Assembly: GCA_001600055.1 (NCBI GenBank)
Contig: BCIV01000021.1
Location: 262,290-326,289, forward strand
DNA from: Filobasidium wieringae
Taxonomy: Eukaryota; Basidiomycota; Tremellomycetes; Filobasidiales; Filobasidiaceae
Direction of reading: 5' to 3'
Length of the DNA: 64,000 nt
Shown here: piece by piece, positions 1-11,694 of the stretch
Layout: the number at the start of each line of letters is the position of its first letter
Position numbering within the stretch: position 1 is the first letter of the stretch
Position numbers and translations under genes: made by a program
The notes under the pieces: model-generated
What the model was told of the DNA's origin: nothing
Seen by the model: the letters and a program-made list of their open reading frames with translations, nothing else
Database searches by the model: none

Positions 1-554
1 TGACAATGTTGGCAAAGGCACGAGCAAAAGAATGAGTGAGCATTCTGGCGAGCAGTTGTTACAGAAACACTGTAAAAAGGAGTGGAATGACGTTGCATAC
101 CATATTTACGTGTATTTCCCAAGGCCAGTATACATTGTACATACCATAGCTTCAACCGATTCGTCGGCGATGTTCTACAGTCATGACAGTCATCTTAGCA
201 AATTTTTAAACCAGGTTGTTTGCACCTTCAACCCTTGAGTCATTAACACATGACGCATGGCGCCACAATTATCGGATGGACCCCCCAATTGTTAACACCC
301 TGAGTACACCATCAAGAGCTACCCGGGTGATATCGTCTAAACAGATACGGAACCAATCGTCCTTCTTGTGGTTTCAATAATTACGCCAGCTGGTTTGATT
401 GGATCACTGAATAGATCGAGGTTCTTCAGTCATAATTACGATTTAACATTACATGGCGAATCTTTCGCGCCTTTTTACCATTGGCATTCACGTTTCACTT
501 CGTCCAGTTTTCGTTCGGCGTCAATTCTTGGCTCACAAAACCCCCGTCCGTCGC
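1..554. other. Intergenic / downstream of GFA-like gene
   Basis: No coding signal I can support. The stretch lies downstream of the minus-strand GFA-like gene and reads as 3' flanking DNA; the longest open frames overlap that gene antisense and lack any recognisable family pattern. Confidence 0.5.
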
Positions 555-1486
555 TTATTCCTTCTTCTGCTTCTTGTTGTCGCCCTCATCCTTGTCCTCC
601 TCTTCCTCCTTCCTCTTCTTCTCCTCTTTCTCGGCCTGCTTCTTCTTGATCTCGGGCATCATCTTCTCTGCCGCCTCGTTCATGGGGCCCTCACCCTTCT
701 TTCCTTTGAACTTGGCGATGGAGTCGTTGGCGATATCTTCTACGCAGGATTCGTAGAACTATAAAGAAGAGCACGTTCAGCTGATTGCAGATGAGCCACG
801 AACAGTGATTGTTTCTACTAACCATGTGGTGAGTCGCTTTGAAAGGTCCGTTGTGCTTGAGTTCGCCCTCATGCATTCCATGGATCAGACCAGGGAAGAC
901 GAGACACATGTTACGTCCTTCATCCATGATAGGAGACTACAATAGAATGCAGGGTAAGCTCAGTCACTTGCCGTCAATCTTTGGCGACCCAGACTTACCT
1001 GACATTTTCCGCACGAGACCTTGCAAGGCAAAGTGTACTCCATCTTCTTATCGCTGGTAGCGTAGAAGTGCAAGTTGTCCTCTCCTGAAGTGAAATGCAT
1101 AGAGTCCTTGGGCAAGATGGCAGCCCATTGGTAAGCTGTGGTAGAGACATGGAAGTGAGTAACCTTCGCAATTGGTAAGAACGGTATGATAACTGGGCTT
1201 ACTAGCTCCATGAGTTCGCTGACAAGTTCGGCAGTGACAATAACAGGCGTCTACGGGGTCTTGATCCAACTCGTACTACAGTGTGAGACATGAGATGAAC
1301 ATTTGTAGTGGCGTTTACAATTAGGAAGAAGAAAGAAGAAAAGCTCACCTGGACATTTCCGCAATGACACTGTCCGGTCCACTTTGCCTTGAATCCGTCC
1401 TTCTTCTTCTCCTCGGACATGGCATAAGGAGGTCGAGACTTCCTCTCATCGTGAGCCTCGGGCTGGTCAGGTTTAATATCGCTCAT
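555..1486 (-). CDS. GFA / CENP-V fold domain protein
   Basis: Five exons (1486-1349, 1275-1203, 1135-999, 936-823, 758-555) give about 221 residues. The fold of the glutathione-dependent formaldehyde-activating (GFA) family binds zinc through paired cysteines. Here GQCHCGNVQ, ACYCHCRTCQRTHGA and SCGKCQSPIMDEGRN carry the expected CxC and CxxC pairs in order, and a Phe-Pro strand motif (LVFPGLI) follows. The C-terminal 60 residues are Lys/Glu-rich (EEKKRKEEEDKDEGD) and are not part of the domain. All introns are GT-AG and all phases agree. Members of this family are mostly uncharacterised in fungi, so a formaldehyde-related activity is only a family inference. The gene faces away from the aldo-keto reductase across about 1 kb. 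Confidence 0.82.
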
Positions 1487-2511
1487 TTTAGTTGATTGTG
1501 TCGAATGTGTTTGGAGATTTAGAGATTCGCAGTGTTGGATTGTTACAATGCTCGATGCCCGAATTGATTCTTGTAGGATTCCACTGAATTCAATAATTCA
1601 TAAAACATCGAAATGAATTATGCGATCGATCGTCGATGAGAGTCAGCCGCTTGAAATAGCTGATGGCTGATGACGTCAGATTCACATGACGCGTGATTGA
1701 TAACGGCTGGAAAGGTGTTTCATCTTGCGCTTTGTTTCACCGTCGTTGATCGTGCTTGCTGCTTGCTGTTTGCTGGACTAAGGATCCAGCTGAGCAAGGG
1801 TCTGGTGAGATTGGACGAATTGGTCTATCAGCGAACCATGGATTGTTCATCTGCCTCTTCTGTCTGGAGCATTGTTGCTGTCGGAATGAGATCCGGCATA
1901 AAAATTCTGACATCTGATGTAAATCGTATTCCGGGTCATTGAACCGCTAACGTGTGCGATAATCAAGCTATGCAAGCTACAAGCTGTCAGATGCGTCTAT
2001 GGCGACTGCTTCACGTGCGACTTATCTTCTATAGCTCCTATACATATATACATATGACTTCCCGAGGGGGATGACCCTTCGTCTCGGAAGATCCTCAACG
2101 CGCTCAGACTCTCAGGTTATTGGACCTTCCCCCACAAGTTACCGCGGTTACCACAACGACCGGCTCCATTTGCATCTCTTAGCTTCCAACAATTTCTAAA
2201 ACAAATCGATTCGACTGATTCAAAGAGATCAACGAGATAACGATGAGCATCGAAAGGACACTGTATGATCTATATCCATCCTCGTGGAATATCTTTGAAC
2301 CGCGGATTACGAAACGAACGGTCATCTCCGAATTCCGATTCCCCACCTCGCGGTCCAATCGACCTGGATCTCGTTCAACCTCCACTTTAGGTATTTCCTT
2401 TATAAGCTTACCGCTCCCTTGTTGTGATCTCGTTCACCCTGTTGCGCTGCTGATACCTGACCATACCTGCGAAAGCATTCTTCACACAACACCTCAAATA
2501 AAAGCGACAAG
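1487..2511. other. Divergent intergenic region
   Basis: About 1 kb between two divergently transcribed genes, presumably holding both promoters. I see AT-rich stretches near 2040-2055 (a TATACATATATA-like tract) and pyrimidine-rich blocks before the aldo-keto reductase start. No further gene is supported. Confidence 0.45.
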
Positions 2512-3804
<1,293 letters not shown>

Positions 3805-4849
3805 GGAAAGACTGCGAGGTACAGGCCGACTTGGCCGTATTTGTACGGGTTGTGGATTGAATGCAAAAGTTGTTTGTATGGAAAGATTGATCCGGTCGTT
3901 CACAAGAAGGACATGGGCTGTCAAGTCAACACGAGCTGCCAGCTGCCAGTCAGATCACAACCGCTCAAGTCAAGCCCACCGGTTTGAACGGTCCAATCTT
4001 CAAGGGCAGAAGCGATATTACCCTCCAATAAGAACTGGAAATCGCTAGAGCCGACCAAGCCATCAGATATGTGAGAAGCCAGAACTCGGTCAGCCAGTGC
4101 AGCTAGTGGGATGAAGACATGAGCTCAGGAATGTCGCGCCGGGGTTTCGGTATCCTTTCTGAGACATCCTTTTCGCTTGCAGCTTCCATCTCGTGATCGT
4201 GCGCAAGATGAAACGCGGTGATCGTTCCAGAAAAATGCCGGAGCGCGCAGGCGCTCAGGCTGATTCCAGATCGACGTTTCATCGCGATCTGCCATTTGAG
4301 GATACCGCTAGTACCCCTGATTTCGTTACTACATCGTACCGACGTGCCTCTCATGGTCCGGGCCAAGCTCGACATGATCTCCAGTGCAGATCTGTATCGA
4401 TCTGTAGATCTGTCACCTGTCACGTACATCAAATGGTCAGCGGGCGTTCTTTCTGTCGGCGCGTGTGCCAAAGGAAGGGTCGATCGGTTTAGATGCTTTG
4501 ATCAGTGATCGGTTACACAGCTCTGACGGGAAATGGGTGATCCTTTTTCTTTTGGAGCTTTTGTACGCTCGAACGCTGATTAGACAGATACAAGACTCGT
4601 TCGTTGTCCGTCCTTGACTTCAGTAGCTTCAGTAGCTTGACTACATGTCGACCTAGTAATAGCGCTATACTAGCTATAACTCTGCACATTCCAGCTTCAA
4701 ATCTCTCACGATCTTACTGTACCCTTGGATATTTGTAAGGTTAGGAAGTATCTGATCTACACTATCACCCTTGTCCGGAAAACGTAGATTGTCTGTGTGA
4801 AGAAGGTTACACGACCATGGGCAAACATAGCAGCAGGTAAACAGCCCCG
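3805..4849. other. Intergenic, no gene seen
   Basis: About 1 kb downstream of the aldo-keto reductase. Overlapping open frames on both strands around 4100-4490 (about 100-120 codons) have no family pattern, no splice support and no low-complexity bias of real proteins; I treat them as chance. Confidence 0.45.
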
Positions 4850-6010
4850 ATGCCGTCAATCCAGATCAATAATATTCTGATAACCTATGACATTCGAATC
4901 AGCTCCGATCCTTACCCCTACGTCCGTTTTCCACCCATCAAATCCTCTACGTTCCCAAGCGGATCAAACGCCTGTAAACTGCCCGATTTCAAGCTCACTA
5001 TCATTCCCGCTACTCCCCTATCCATATGCCCCTCGACTCCTTCCCCGAAAACCGCCATCCATCTATCCGCTAGTAATATCCTTACGGTCTCGCCCATGAA
5101 GAAGGAAGAAAAACCTTCACTTCAGGCTTCCCCGATGATCAAAGAGAAATCAAAGACCAAGGACAAGAGGGACAAGGGAGGAAAGACGGGGTTTCAGGCT
5201 CATCTGTCCGATTCGCTTGCTCCTCTTAAACATTGCTATACGGTCGACAACGCTCATCTGTGGAAGGAAGATTATCTCAACTGGACGACCAAAGCTCAAT
5301 ACTACTTTGACACCCATCATTCGGAAGAGAAGATCGTCTTTCCCTGGACTAGGGTGTTCGACATGGAAGAACGAGCCTTGATCGAGAAATACATCTTTGA
5401 ACAGGATAGTCTTCCCCTTCATCCCGACAGCCAACCGATCACTCTACACCGAACCACTGATCCCAAAGCGGGTCGATTCCTTTGTTTCAAATGCGGTCAA
5501 TTCGGTTCGTTCCATAACCATATGGAGGAATGCGGATTTTCTCTCCCCTTTGAACAAACGGCGTTTTATTTCGCATGGGAGGAACTCCCGAGGGATAAGA
5601 AGGAACTCCTCATCTTCTCTCTCCCTCGCATCTGGCAGGTTTCCGCTTTGGACGAATGGAAGGTCACTCAAGAACGAGCTCGTGAGATTGGAAAGGAGAA
5701 GGATGTCTGGGAATCGAAAGCGACTAGATCTTTGGAGAAGCAGGAGAAACAGGAGAAACGAATTAGCGAGTTGGAAAAGGAAGTTAAGCAGATGAAGAAG
5801 AGTATGGACAAGTTTATGGAGAAGAGTCGTAACAGGGAACAGAACGGGAATGGGAAGATTGAGCTTCTGGATGATTATAGGGAGGAGTCATATGGTACCC
5901 ATAGCTCATCATTCACGGAGAAGGATAAGAAGTATCATCCTTACAAGAAGACCCTTCAGGAGCGACTGCTTCCTCATAGCGCTCATTCAAAGAGACATCG
6001 CCTGCGATGA
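4850..6010 (+). CDS. Hypothetical protein with Cys/His cluster and coiled coil
   Basis: A single uninterrupted frame of 386 codons, which is exceptional in this intron-rich window. Not recognised as a known family. The first 80 residues look weakly coding, and translation could instead begin at the in-frame Met83 (position 5096), just before a Lys-rich segment. The middle (about residues 125-260) is well conserved in style, with WTRVFDMEERALIEKYIF and a compact LCFKCGQFGSFHNHMEEC cluster (CxxC, HxH, C) that may bind zinc. Residues about 295-345 are a charged coiled coil (EKQEKRISELEKEVKQMKKS). The C-terminus is basic (HSKRHRLR). It may be a nuclear or DNA-associated protein, but that is inference only. 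Confidence 0.65.
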   Translation: MPSIQINNILITYDIRISSDPYPYVRFPPIKSSTFPSGSNACKLPDFKLTIIPATPLSICPSTPSPKTAIHLSASNILTVSPMKKEEKPSLQASPMIKEKSKTKDKRDKGGKTGFQAHLSDSLAPLKHCYTVDNAHLWKEDYLNWTTKAQYYFDTHHSEEKIVFPWTRVFDMEERALIEKYIFEQDSLPLHPDSQPITLHRTTDPKAGRFLCFKCGQFGSFHNHMEECGFSLPFEQTAFYFAWEELPRDKKELLIFSLPRIWQVSALDEWKVTQERAREIGKEKDVWESKATRSLEKQEKQEKRISELEKEVKQMKKSMDKFMEKSRNREQNGNGKIELLDDYREESYGTHSSSFTEKDKKYHPYKKTLQERLLPHSAHSKRHRLR

Positions 6011-6492
6011 GGCATCCGGATGATCAGTCGGTGAGTAAGACAGATCAGGTCGGGCCTGAGAGGGAAACATGTACTTACCCCAAATCTGACAGTCCTTCCT
6101 CCTGGGGCCATATCATCACAAGAATGCGACAATTGCGCTATGTAAAGAACAGCCTGGCTGAGAACATTAGATTAATTCCATACGGCCTTGTACAAGAAGT
6201 CCTTACGACACGAAGCATTGTTCTCAGCTGTATATATGTGGATACACATGTTGTTAAAACGCAAATCAACGACGAGCCCGTATTGAGAGAACAGATTATT
6301 TGATGTTGCTTCAACTATTTGATACAGGTATACTACTGGCTAATAAGATATAGGATAGGATCGAAGTAAGAGCTCATACTCCCGGAAAGAAAGTCTATGG
6401 AATGTGGAATGTCACGCGTCAACACGTGCACATGCGATGTAACGAGCGTGTGTTTAGAAGGATGGTCGCGGCCGTTGATCTTTCCAGGACGG
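6011..6492. other. Convergent intergenic region
   Basis: Sits between the 3' end of the plus-strand coiled-coil gene and the 3' end of the minus-strand CPL1-like gene. It would contain both 3' UTRs. No additional coding signal seen. Confidence 0.45.
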
Positions 6493-7537
6493 TTAGATGG
6501 TGATCGCTCGTCGGGATTTGAGTGTGCTTGCGATGCACGAAGTTCCGTTGAGGATGAATCCTCGAAGACAGCTTGATGCTTGACATACACCGCTGACACA
6601 CTGTAATACGCGGATATAAACCCAATCGTCAGTAAGGTTTGAAGAGATCGGTCGGATGTTCAGGGAAGCGAGCTCACGGAGATATCGTTCACTCCAGTGA
6701 TCGCGGTACAGTCTACACCCTCGCCATCGATACCAGCACAACCTCCGCACGACTCGAGGTCCTTCTTGGTATCGACGCACTCGTAGATGATGGTCTTTCC
6801 GGATTTAACGGGACAAGCGGTCCAGTCGAAGGGACAGACTCGGAGGGCTTCTTGCGATCGACGGGCAGGGATTCCAGAGTTGCAGACAGCGGTGTTGGCG
6901 ATACAAGTAGTCCCACAGGTCTTGAAACCGTTGTTGCAGGTGAATCCACATCGGGTTGCACCCGAAGCGATACAGACGGGGGTCGAGTTGGGGACTTGGT
7001 TAGGGCATGCGGCGTTAGCGTTGACCTGATCCGCGCAACTTTGGTAAGGACACGCGCGACAGTAAATGTTACCAAGCTAGAGACTTACAAGAGGGGTGGC
7101 CTGGCCGATCAAGAGCTGGAGTAGACTGTCGATAGTGTATCCCAATACGTTGATGAGGTTGTTGAGTAGACCACCGTTCTGAGCGACAATAAGTGCGGCG
7201 CGTAGGTCGGCAACGGATTGGGCAGTCAAGACACCTCCTTGGGTACACAGACAGATAGTCTATCCACGTATATCTGTCAGTCTTCACTCCTGATATCTTG
7301 ACCTTAGCGATTTGTACTTACGGAAACGATTCGAACGCCCAAGACAGACAGAGGTCCAACGTTCGCACAGATGCTGACGCTAGCCACTTGACGGGAAACC
7401 AACTCGCTCCGCGCTACAGGGGAGTAATCCGATCCTGTCAATGAAGGAGTTCGGACGATGGGTTGCTCCATGGTTGGAATGGCATTTACGGCGGTAAAAG
7501 CGGCGAAGGCGAAAGCGAAGATCCGAGTGAAACGCAT
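6493..7537 (-). CDS. CPL1-like secreted cysteine-rich protein
   Basis: Four exons (7537-7322, 7259-7089, 7025-6678, 6600-6493) give about 280 residues. The N-terminus is a signal peptide (RIFAFAFAAFTAVNAIP), then a Lys-Arg-poor propeptide-like stretch, a helical segment (LLNNLINVLGYTIDSLLQLLIG) preceded by CLC, and a Cys-rich region (CGFTCNNGF, CGTTC). The C-terminal half has the signature of the CPL1-like domain: CPFDWTACP, YECVDTKKDLESCGGC, DCTAITGV, then CVSGVCQASSCLRGF. Homologous Cryptococcus CPL1 is a secreted protein studied for host interaction; whether this copy has such a role is unknown. Intron 2 ends at 7026 because the nearer AG (CCAAAG) would break the frame; this choice is the weakest point of the model. 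A TATAAA lies about 160 bp upstream. Confidence 0.85.
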
Positions 7538-9315
7538 TATGAAAGAATGTGAGGCTGGATGGGTGGACTAGGTTGGTGAGAGAATGAGACGATGGAGTGC
7601 GGTAGTCGCTCTACGATTACGCAACAAGAATTATTGATGAGTGACGGGCAGAATCAGATGGTTTAGGAGAAGAGAGAAACATACAGCCAACCCTTTATAC
7701 CTTTTCCCCTCATCCCTCGTCCTTGGTCTAATCACATCGGACCACCTCGTCCGCCCCCAACATTCAAGCAAATCCATTAAAAGTCAGCCACCTACTTCCA
7801 TAGGAACACAGGTCCTGCCGGAATGTCTGACATCGAGTATATCGATCAAACCGTGACTGAACGTTCTCGCCTCGCTCTGGAGCCAAGCCAAATGTATACG
7901 ATGAGTAGTCATTGGGGATCTGAGGGGAGAGGCGCATGTTCGGAAACGAACGATGAGGCGCATGAGGCGATGGATTGGGACTTTGACAAGAAATGGGGCA
8001 CATGTTGTGATCGATCAGTCTATCAGTCCCTGTTTCAGATAAGAGGTTGAGACAGGGTGATGAAGAGTGACGGTCGAGTGACAAGCATCTAGAAGGATGA
8101 TGAGTCCTCAACTCATTCGTCCGAACTTCCGGCGGAACGTTTTGACGTCCAATCGTACAGGAATCGCTCGTCAGGATGTACCTTGCACTCAAAGCGTGAT
8201 GATTCAGTTCCCATCCGATCTCCGAGGGTGTGGTTCGTATATCCGTAGAACGATACCAATGTCGTCGCATGCCGAGCGCGCGTGTTCGGGTGGTGCAGAA
8301 TCATCAGGATTCGACAGGGAAGGGAAGACGTGGCGGACGTGGCTCCCATCAAAGCCGGTAATACTGGTTTCCATGGGTGCTTCAAATCCGGGTAACGGGT
8401 AAGAGCAGTCCCCATATCAGCACAGGAATCGCTCCCTCCGAGTGACCGAGAGTCAGGGTAAGGGATATCGTACACTCACAATCACGCACGGGCTTTCCCG
8501 TGCCTTGATTGTCGATCTCGGTTGACGCCGTCGGCTCGGATTATCGGAGTAAATGAAGGGACCGATATTTCGTATGTGTGTTGTGTGTGTGCCGTGGCAG
8601 ACGACTGATCAGACTGAGTTACATCCGGGATGATTTGTCCGCAACCTGGTTGGCCGGATGTTTCGTGCTGCCAAGCTAAGGGGCGGTGCGGATCCTCATC
8701 TCCGCATTCGACAGTAGCGATTCGTTCGTCCGTCCCACTTGCCTACTCGCGTCGTTACTTGATTACTGATCGTTCGACGGGATTGGTCGCAGATACTTGG
8801 TCGAAGTGAGAGAGAGATGGTGCTTCGTATGCAGAATCTCATTCATCCGTTCTATTGGCCCCCGTACGAGTCCTCACATTCGCCCGTAGCCTATGGATGT
8901 GAGGTGCCAAAGGTCTCGCCTCGTCGCGCGCTAATTCGAATCAGGGATCCTTCGGTTCTCGGGGCGTGGCGTTTTCTCTTTGTACCGTGTTTCATTCCCT
9001 CTCGATCTGCGGCAAACGATGACTCCCTGGAACCCGGTACGATAAAAGTATGACTCCGCCTTGTCATTCTCGATGACTACGCAGATCCACGTGCGATTGC
9101 TGTGTCTTGTGATCTGAGTAATCAGTATTCGAAATGTGAGTCACGGTAGGAGAAAGCTTATCACACTCGCATAGCGATTCGGAGCCGAGCGAGGTTGGAG
9201 GTAACCTAGAGCTTGGAACTGATTACTCATACAGCACGGCACGCTCATATCGATCGGCCTAGCGACCAGATTAATTGTGATTCCAATAACCACTATCACC
9301 CACAACACCTGAACC
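7538..9315. other. Long divergent intergenic region
   Basis: About 1.8 kb between the CPL1-like gene (-) and the MINDY gene (+). A 168-codon minus-strand frame at 7764-8270 has no family pattern and is probably chance. Long upstream regions like this are common for regulated secreted-protein genes. Confidence 0.4.
7694..7699 (-). promoter_or_regulatory. TATA-like element of the CPL1-like gene
   Basis: TATAAA read on the minus strand, about 157 bp before the CPL1-like start codon. TATA boxes are uncommon in fungal housekeeping promoters and would fit a regulated secreted-protein gene. Position and orientation are seen; function is inferred. Confidence 0.35.
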
Positions 9316-11556
9316 ATGGATACTGCCACAACAAGCAGATCAGGTGCACCACCCGAACGAATCCCCCATCCGACCAATCCGTTTCTATCCTTGGAGCCAG
9401 AACCGGTCTCGGCTGATCTAGAACCTGTCAAGCCTAGCCAGCAAGATCAGGTCAAGCTGGCCCCAGATCTCCTCCTCGGTACGGAACCTAATATACCTTC
9501 TTCGAGTACAAACACGTCTGCCCCGATTACTCCCACTCCCTCCCCTGAAGCTGGAAAAGGACAGTGGAAGTTGAAGGATATTGGTTTATGGCCTGATCTG
9601 AGAGCAGGAGGATTGTTCAGAAGAAACGTCAAGATCCTCGTTCAAGTGAGTCCCGTTTCCAAGATCTGGATAATTCGTGACAGCTGAACAGACTGATTGA
9701 TTTGTTGTTGATATCGTCAGAACGCGAATGGACCATGTAGTCTCCTAGCTCTAGCAAACTGTCTTCTCCTACGAGGCTCAATCCATATCTCCTCTAAGAC
9801 CACCTCAATAACCTACGATCAACTCTCTCTCCTCATCGCCGACTTCCTCGTCACTCGCCCCAACCCCAACTCCTCCTTCACCCTAGAATCAGCCCTATCC
9901 ATCTTACCCACGATGACCCAAGGTTTAGACGTGGATATCGAATTCAACTCCATCTCTTCCTTCCGAGGAATCAGTGATCGACAATCAGGAGAACTTTCGG
10001 TCTTTCAATACGCAGGGGTCGATTTGGTTCATGGTTGGCTAGCAGATCCGGCCAAGGGGGAAGAATTCGAGGCACTGCAAAGAGCGGGATCTTATGAAGG
10101 AGCTCAGCTGGTCATGGTCAGAGGGATGGAGGCGGGGACAAAAGGGTTATCTGTGGATGGCACGACTGCTTTTGATCTTTCTGATGAAGATCAGGAATTG
10201 GCTGATGATTGTAAGTCTTTACTTTCTGATCGACAAATAAGGGTTCGAGCTCGTTAATTAAACCTTTTTTGGCTGTGATTTAGCCAAGCTGTTGCAACAG
10301 TTTTTGAGATCGAGCTCATCCCAGCTCACTTATCCCGGACTGTTCGCCTTGTCAGCTCTCGAGCCTGGTTCTATCGTAGCAGTAAGTTTCGTCTCCCGAT
10401 CCGCTTTTCAGTGAACAAATCCGCTGAAACTAAACCTCTAACCTCGAACTCAAAGCTTTTCCGAAACTCTCACCTTTCCGTACTTTATCGTCGTTACGAC
10501 CCCGATCCCAACTCCAGCTCCGACGGTCCTCTCCTGTTTTCACTAGTAACCGATTCCGCATTCCGTAACGAACGGGAAGTCACATGGGAGAGCATAGTCG
10601 ACGTGGATGGAAGCGGCTCTAGTTTCTACGATAGCGATTTCCGGCCCTCCGGTGCGGCTGGTGGGGATTTCGTTGGAATGGATCCTAGAGCTGTCGCCAG
10701 GAATGCTGCGAGAGTGGAAGCTCTGAGTCTGAGCGGTCAGGGTGGGACTGGGCATGATGATACGGCCGATAGACAGCTGGCAGCTGCTTTGCAGAATGAA
10801 GAGGATGAGAGGATAGCTCGATCGTATGATCTTCAGGAACGGACGGGGAGGACACAGGATAATGTCAAATTGTCTATTATTCAGAGTCTGATCGGACTTC
10901 CCGCCTCTTCCCCTCGTCTATCTTCAGTCATTGCGACTATCGCAGGTCCTTCGACAGTCATGAAACCGGAAGTCAAGGCTTATCCGGACGTCATCTATCA
11001 CAATTATTACAAGCTTGGGGTTTCCCTCTGCTTCATCCCTTTAACCGGTACCAAATTCAAGAAAGATCCAAAGAAGGACGACTTGAAATTGGATAGTATA
11101 GATATTTACAACGTACCGGCCGAAGTACAATCCCGGCCTCCAGAAAAGAAAGCGTTCAGTACCCCTTCTAAAACGATTTTCTCGACCTTCCCTTTGTTCC
11201 CCATCCTCATCCCCTCATCCACCTCGGAGCCAGAGTTTTCGTTGATTACTACCAGCACGGGGAAAGACATCGTCACTCATCTTCAAGAACCGGCAAAGAA
11301 AGGTGGAGGCAAGCTCTGGCTTGATGTCTGGTTCGAGTATCCTCAACTTGGCATTCAGGTTGAACTCAAAGATTGGGGGATCGGAGGCAACGGACCTGAC
11401 TCTGGCGGTGGAGTGTGGGATAGGGCTGCTACCTGGAGATGGAGCTGCTTGAAAGTCTTTGAGAAGGACTCGTCAAAGGAGAAGAATCCGAAAAGCGGCG
11501 ATAAAGTCAAGGAGAAAGACGCGGGAAAGGATAAGAAGGATTGTACCATCATGTGA
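9316..11556 (+). CDS. MINDY-type deubiquitinase fused to a second domain, CaaX terminus
   Basis: Four exons (9316-9645, 9721-10210, 10284-10381, 10456-11556) give about 672 residues. Residues 111-116 (NANGPC) with SLLALANCLLLRG match the catalytic Cys motif of MINDY (FAM63) Lys48-ubiquitin proteases. LFRNSHLSVLYR supplies the catalytic His near 312, followed by SLVTDSAF and WESIVDVDGS. After a Gln/Glu-rich stretch the same uninterrupted exon continues into a separate domain (about 485-650): YYKLGVSLCFIPLTG, LDSIDIYNVP, GKLWLDVWFEYPQLGIQVEL. I recall this only as an uncharacterised basidiomycete sequence type. A Lys-rich tail ends in CTIM, a good farnesylation (CaaX) signal. The fusion is read from one open frame without an intron between the parts. 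Expected role: trimming of Lys48 chains, possibly on a membrane. Confidence 0.85.
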
Positions 11557-11694
11557 TACCCTTGTTTTGTAGCTAATACAACTATATACTATCGAAGAGT
11601 GATAACCGCTACAGGCTTCAGGACATCGTGTCGTGAGAGGTTTCGAAACAGAGGGGGTCGTCATAAACGTAAATGGAGGTTGAAGTTTGTTCAG

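Noticed and set aside
4103..4492. Overlapping plus and minus frames near 4.1-4.5 kb
   Set aside because: Both around 100-120 codons on opposing strands, no recognisable motif and no introns consistent with neighbours.
7026..7087. Reading CRACPYQSCADQ as coding in the CPL1-like gene
   Set aside because: It looks cysteine-rich and attractive, but needs an impossible 12-nt intron or a stop in frame; splicing to 7025 keeps phase 0 and joins two conserved parts.
7764..8270. 168-codon minus-strand frame upstream of the CPL1-like gene
   Set aside because: Composition is Ser/Arg/His-rich without a domain, and there is no splice or homology support; best read as part of the promoter region.
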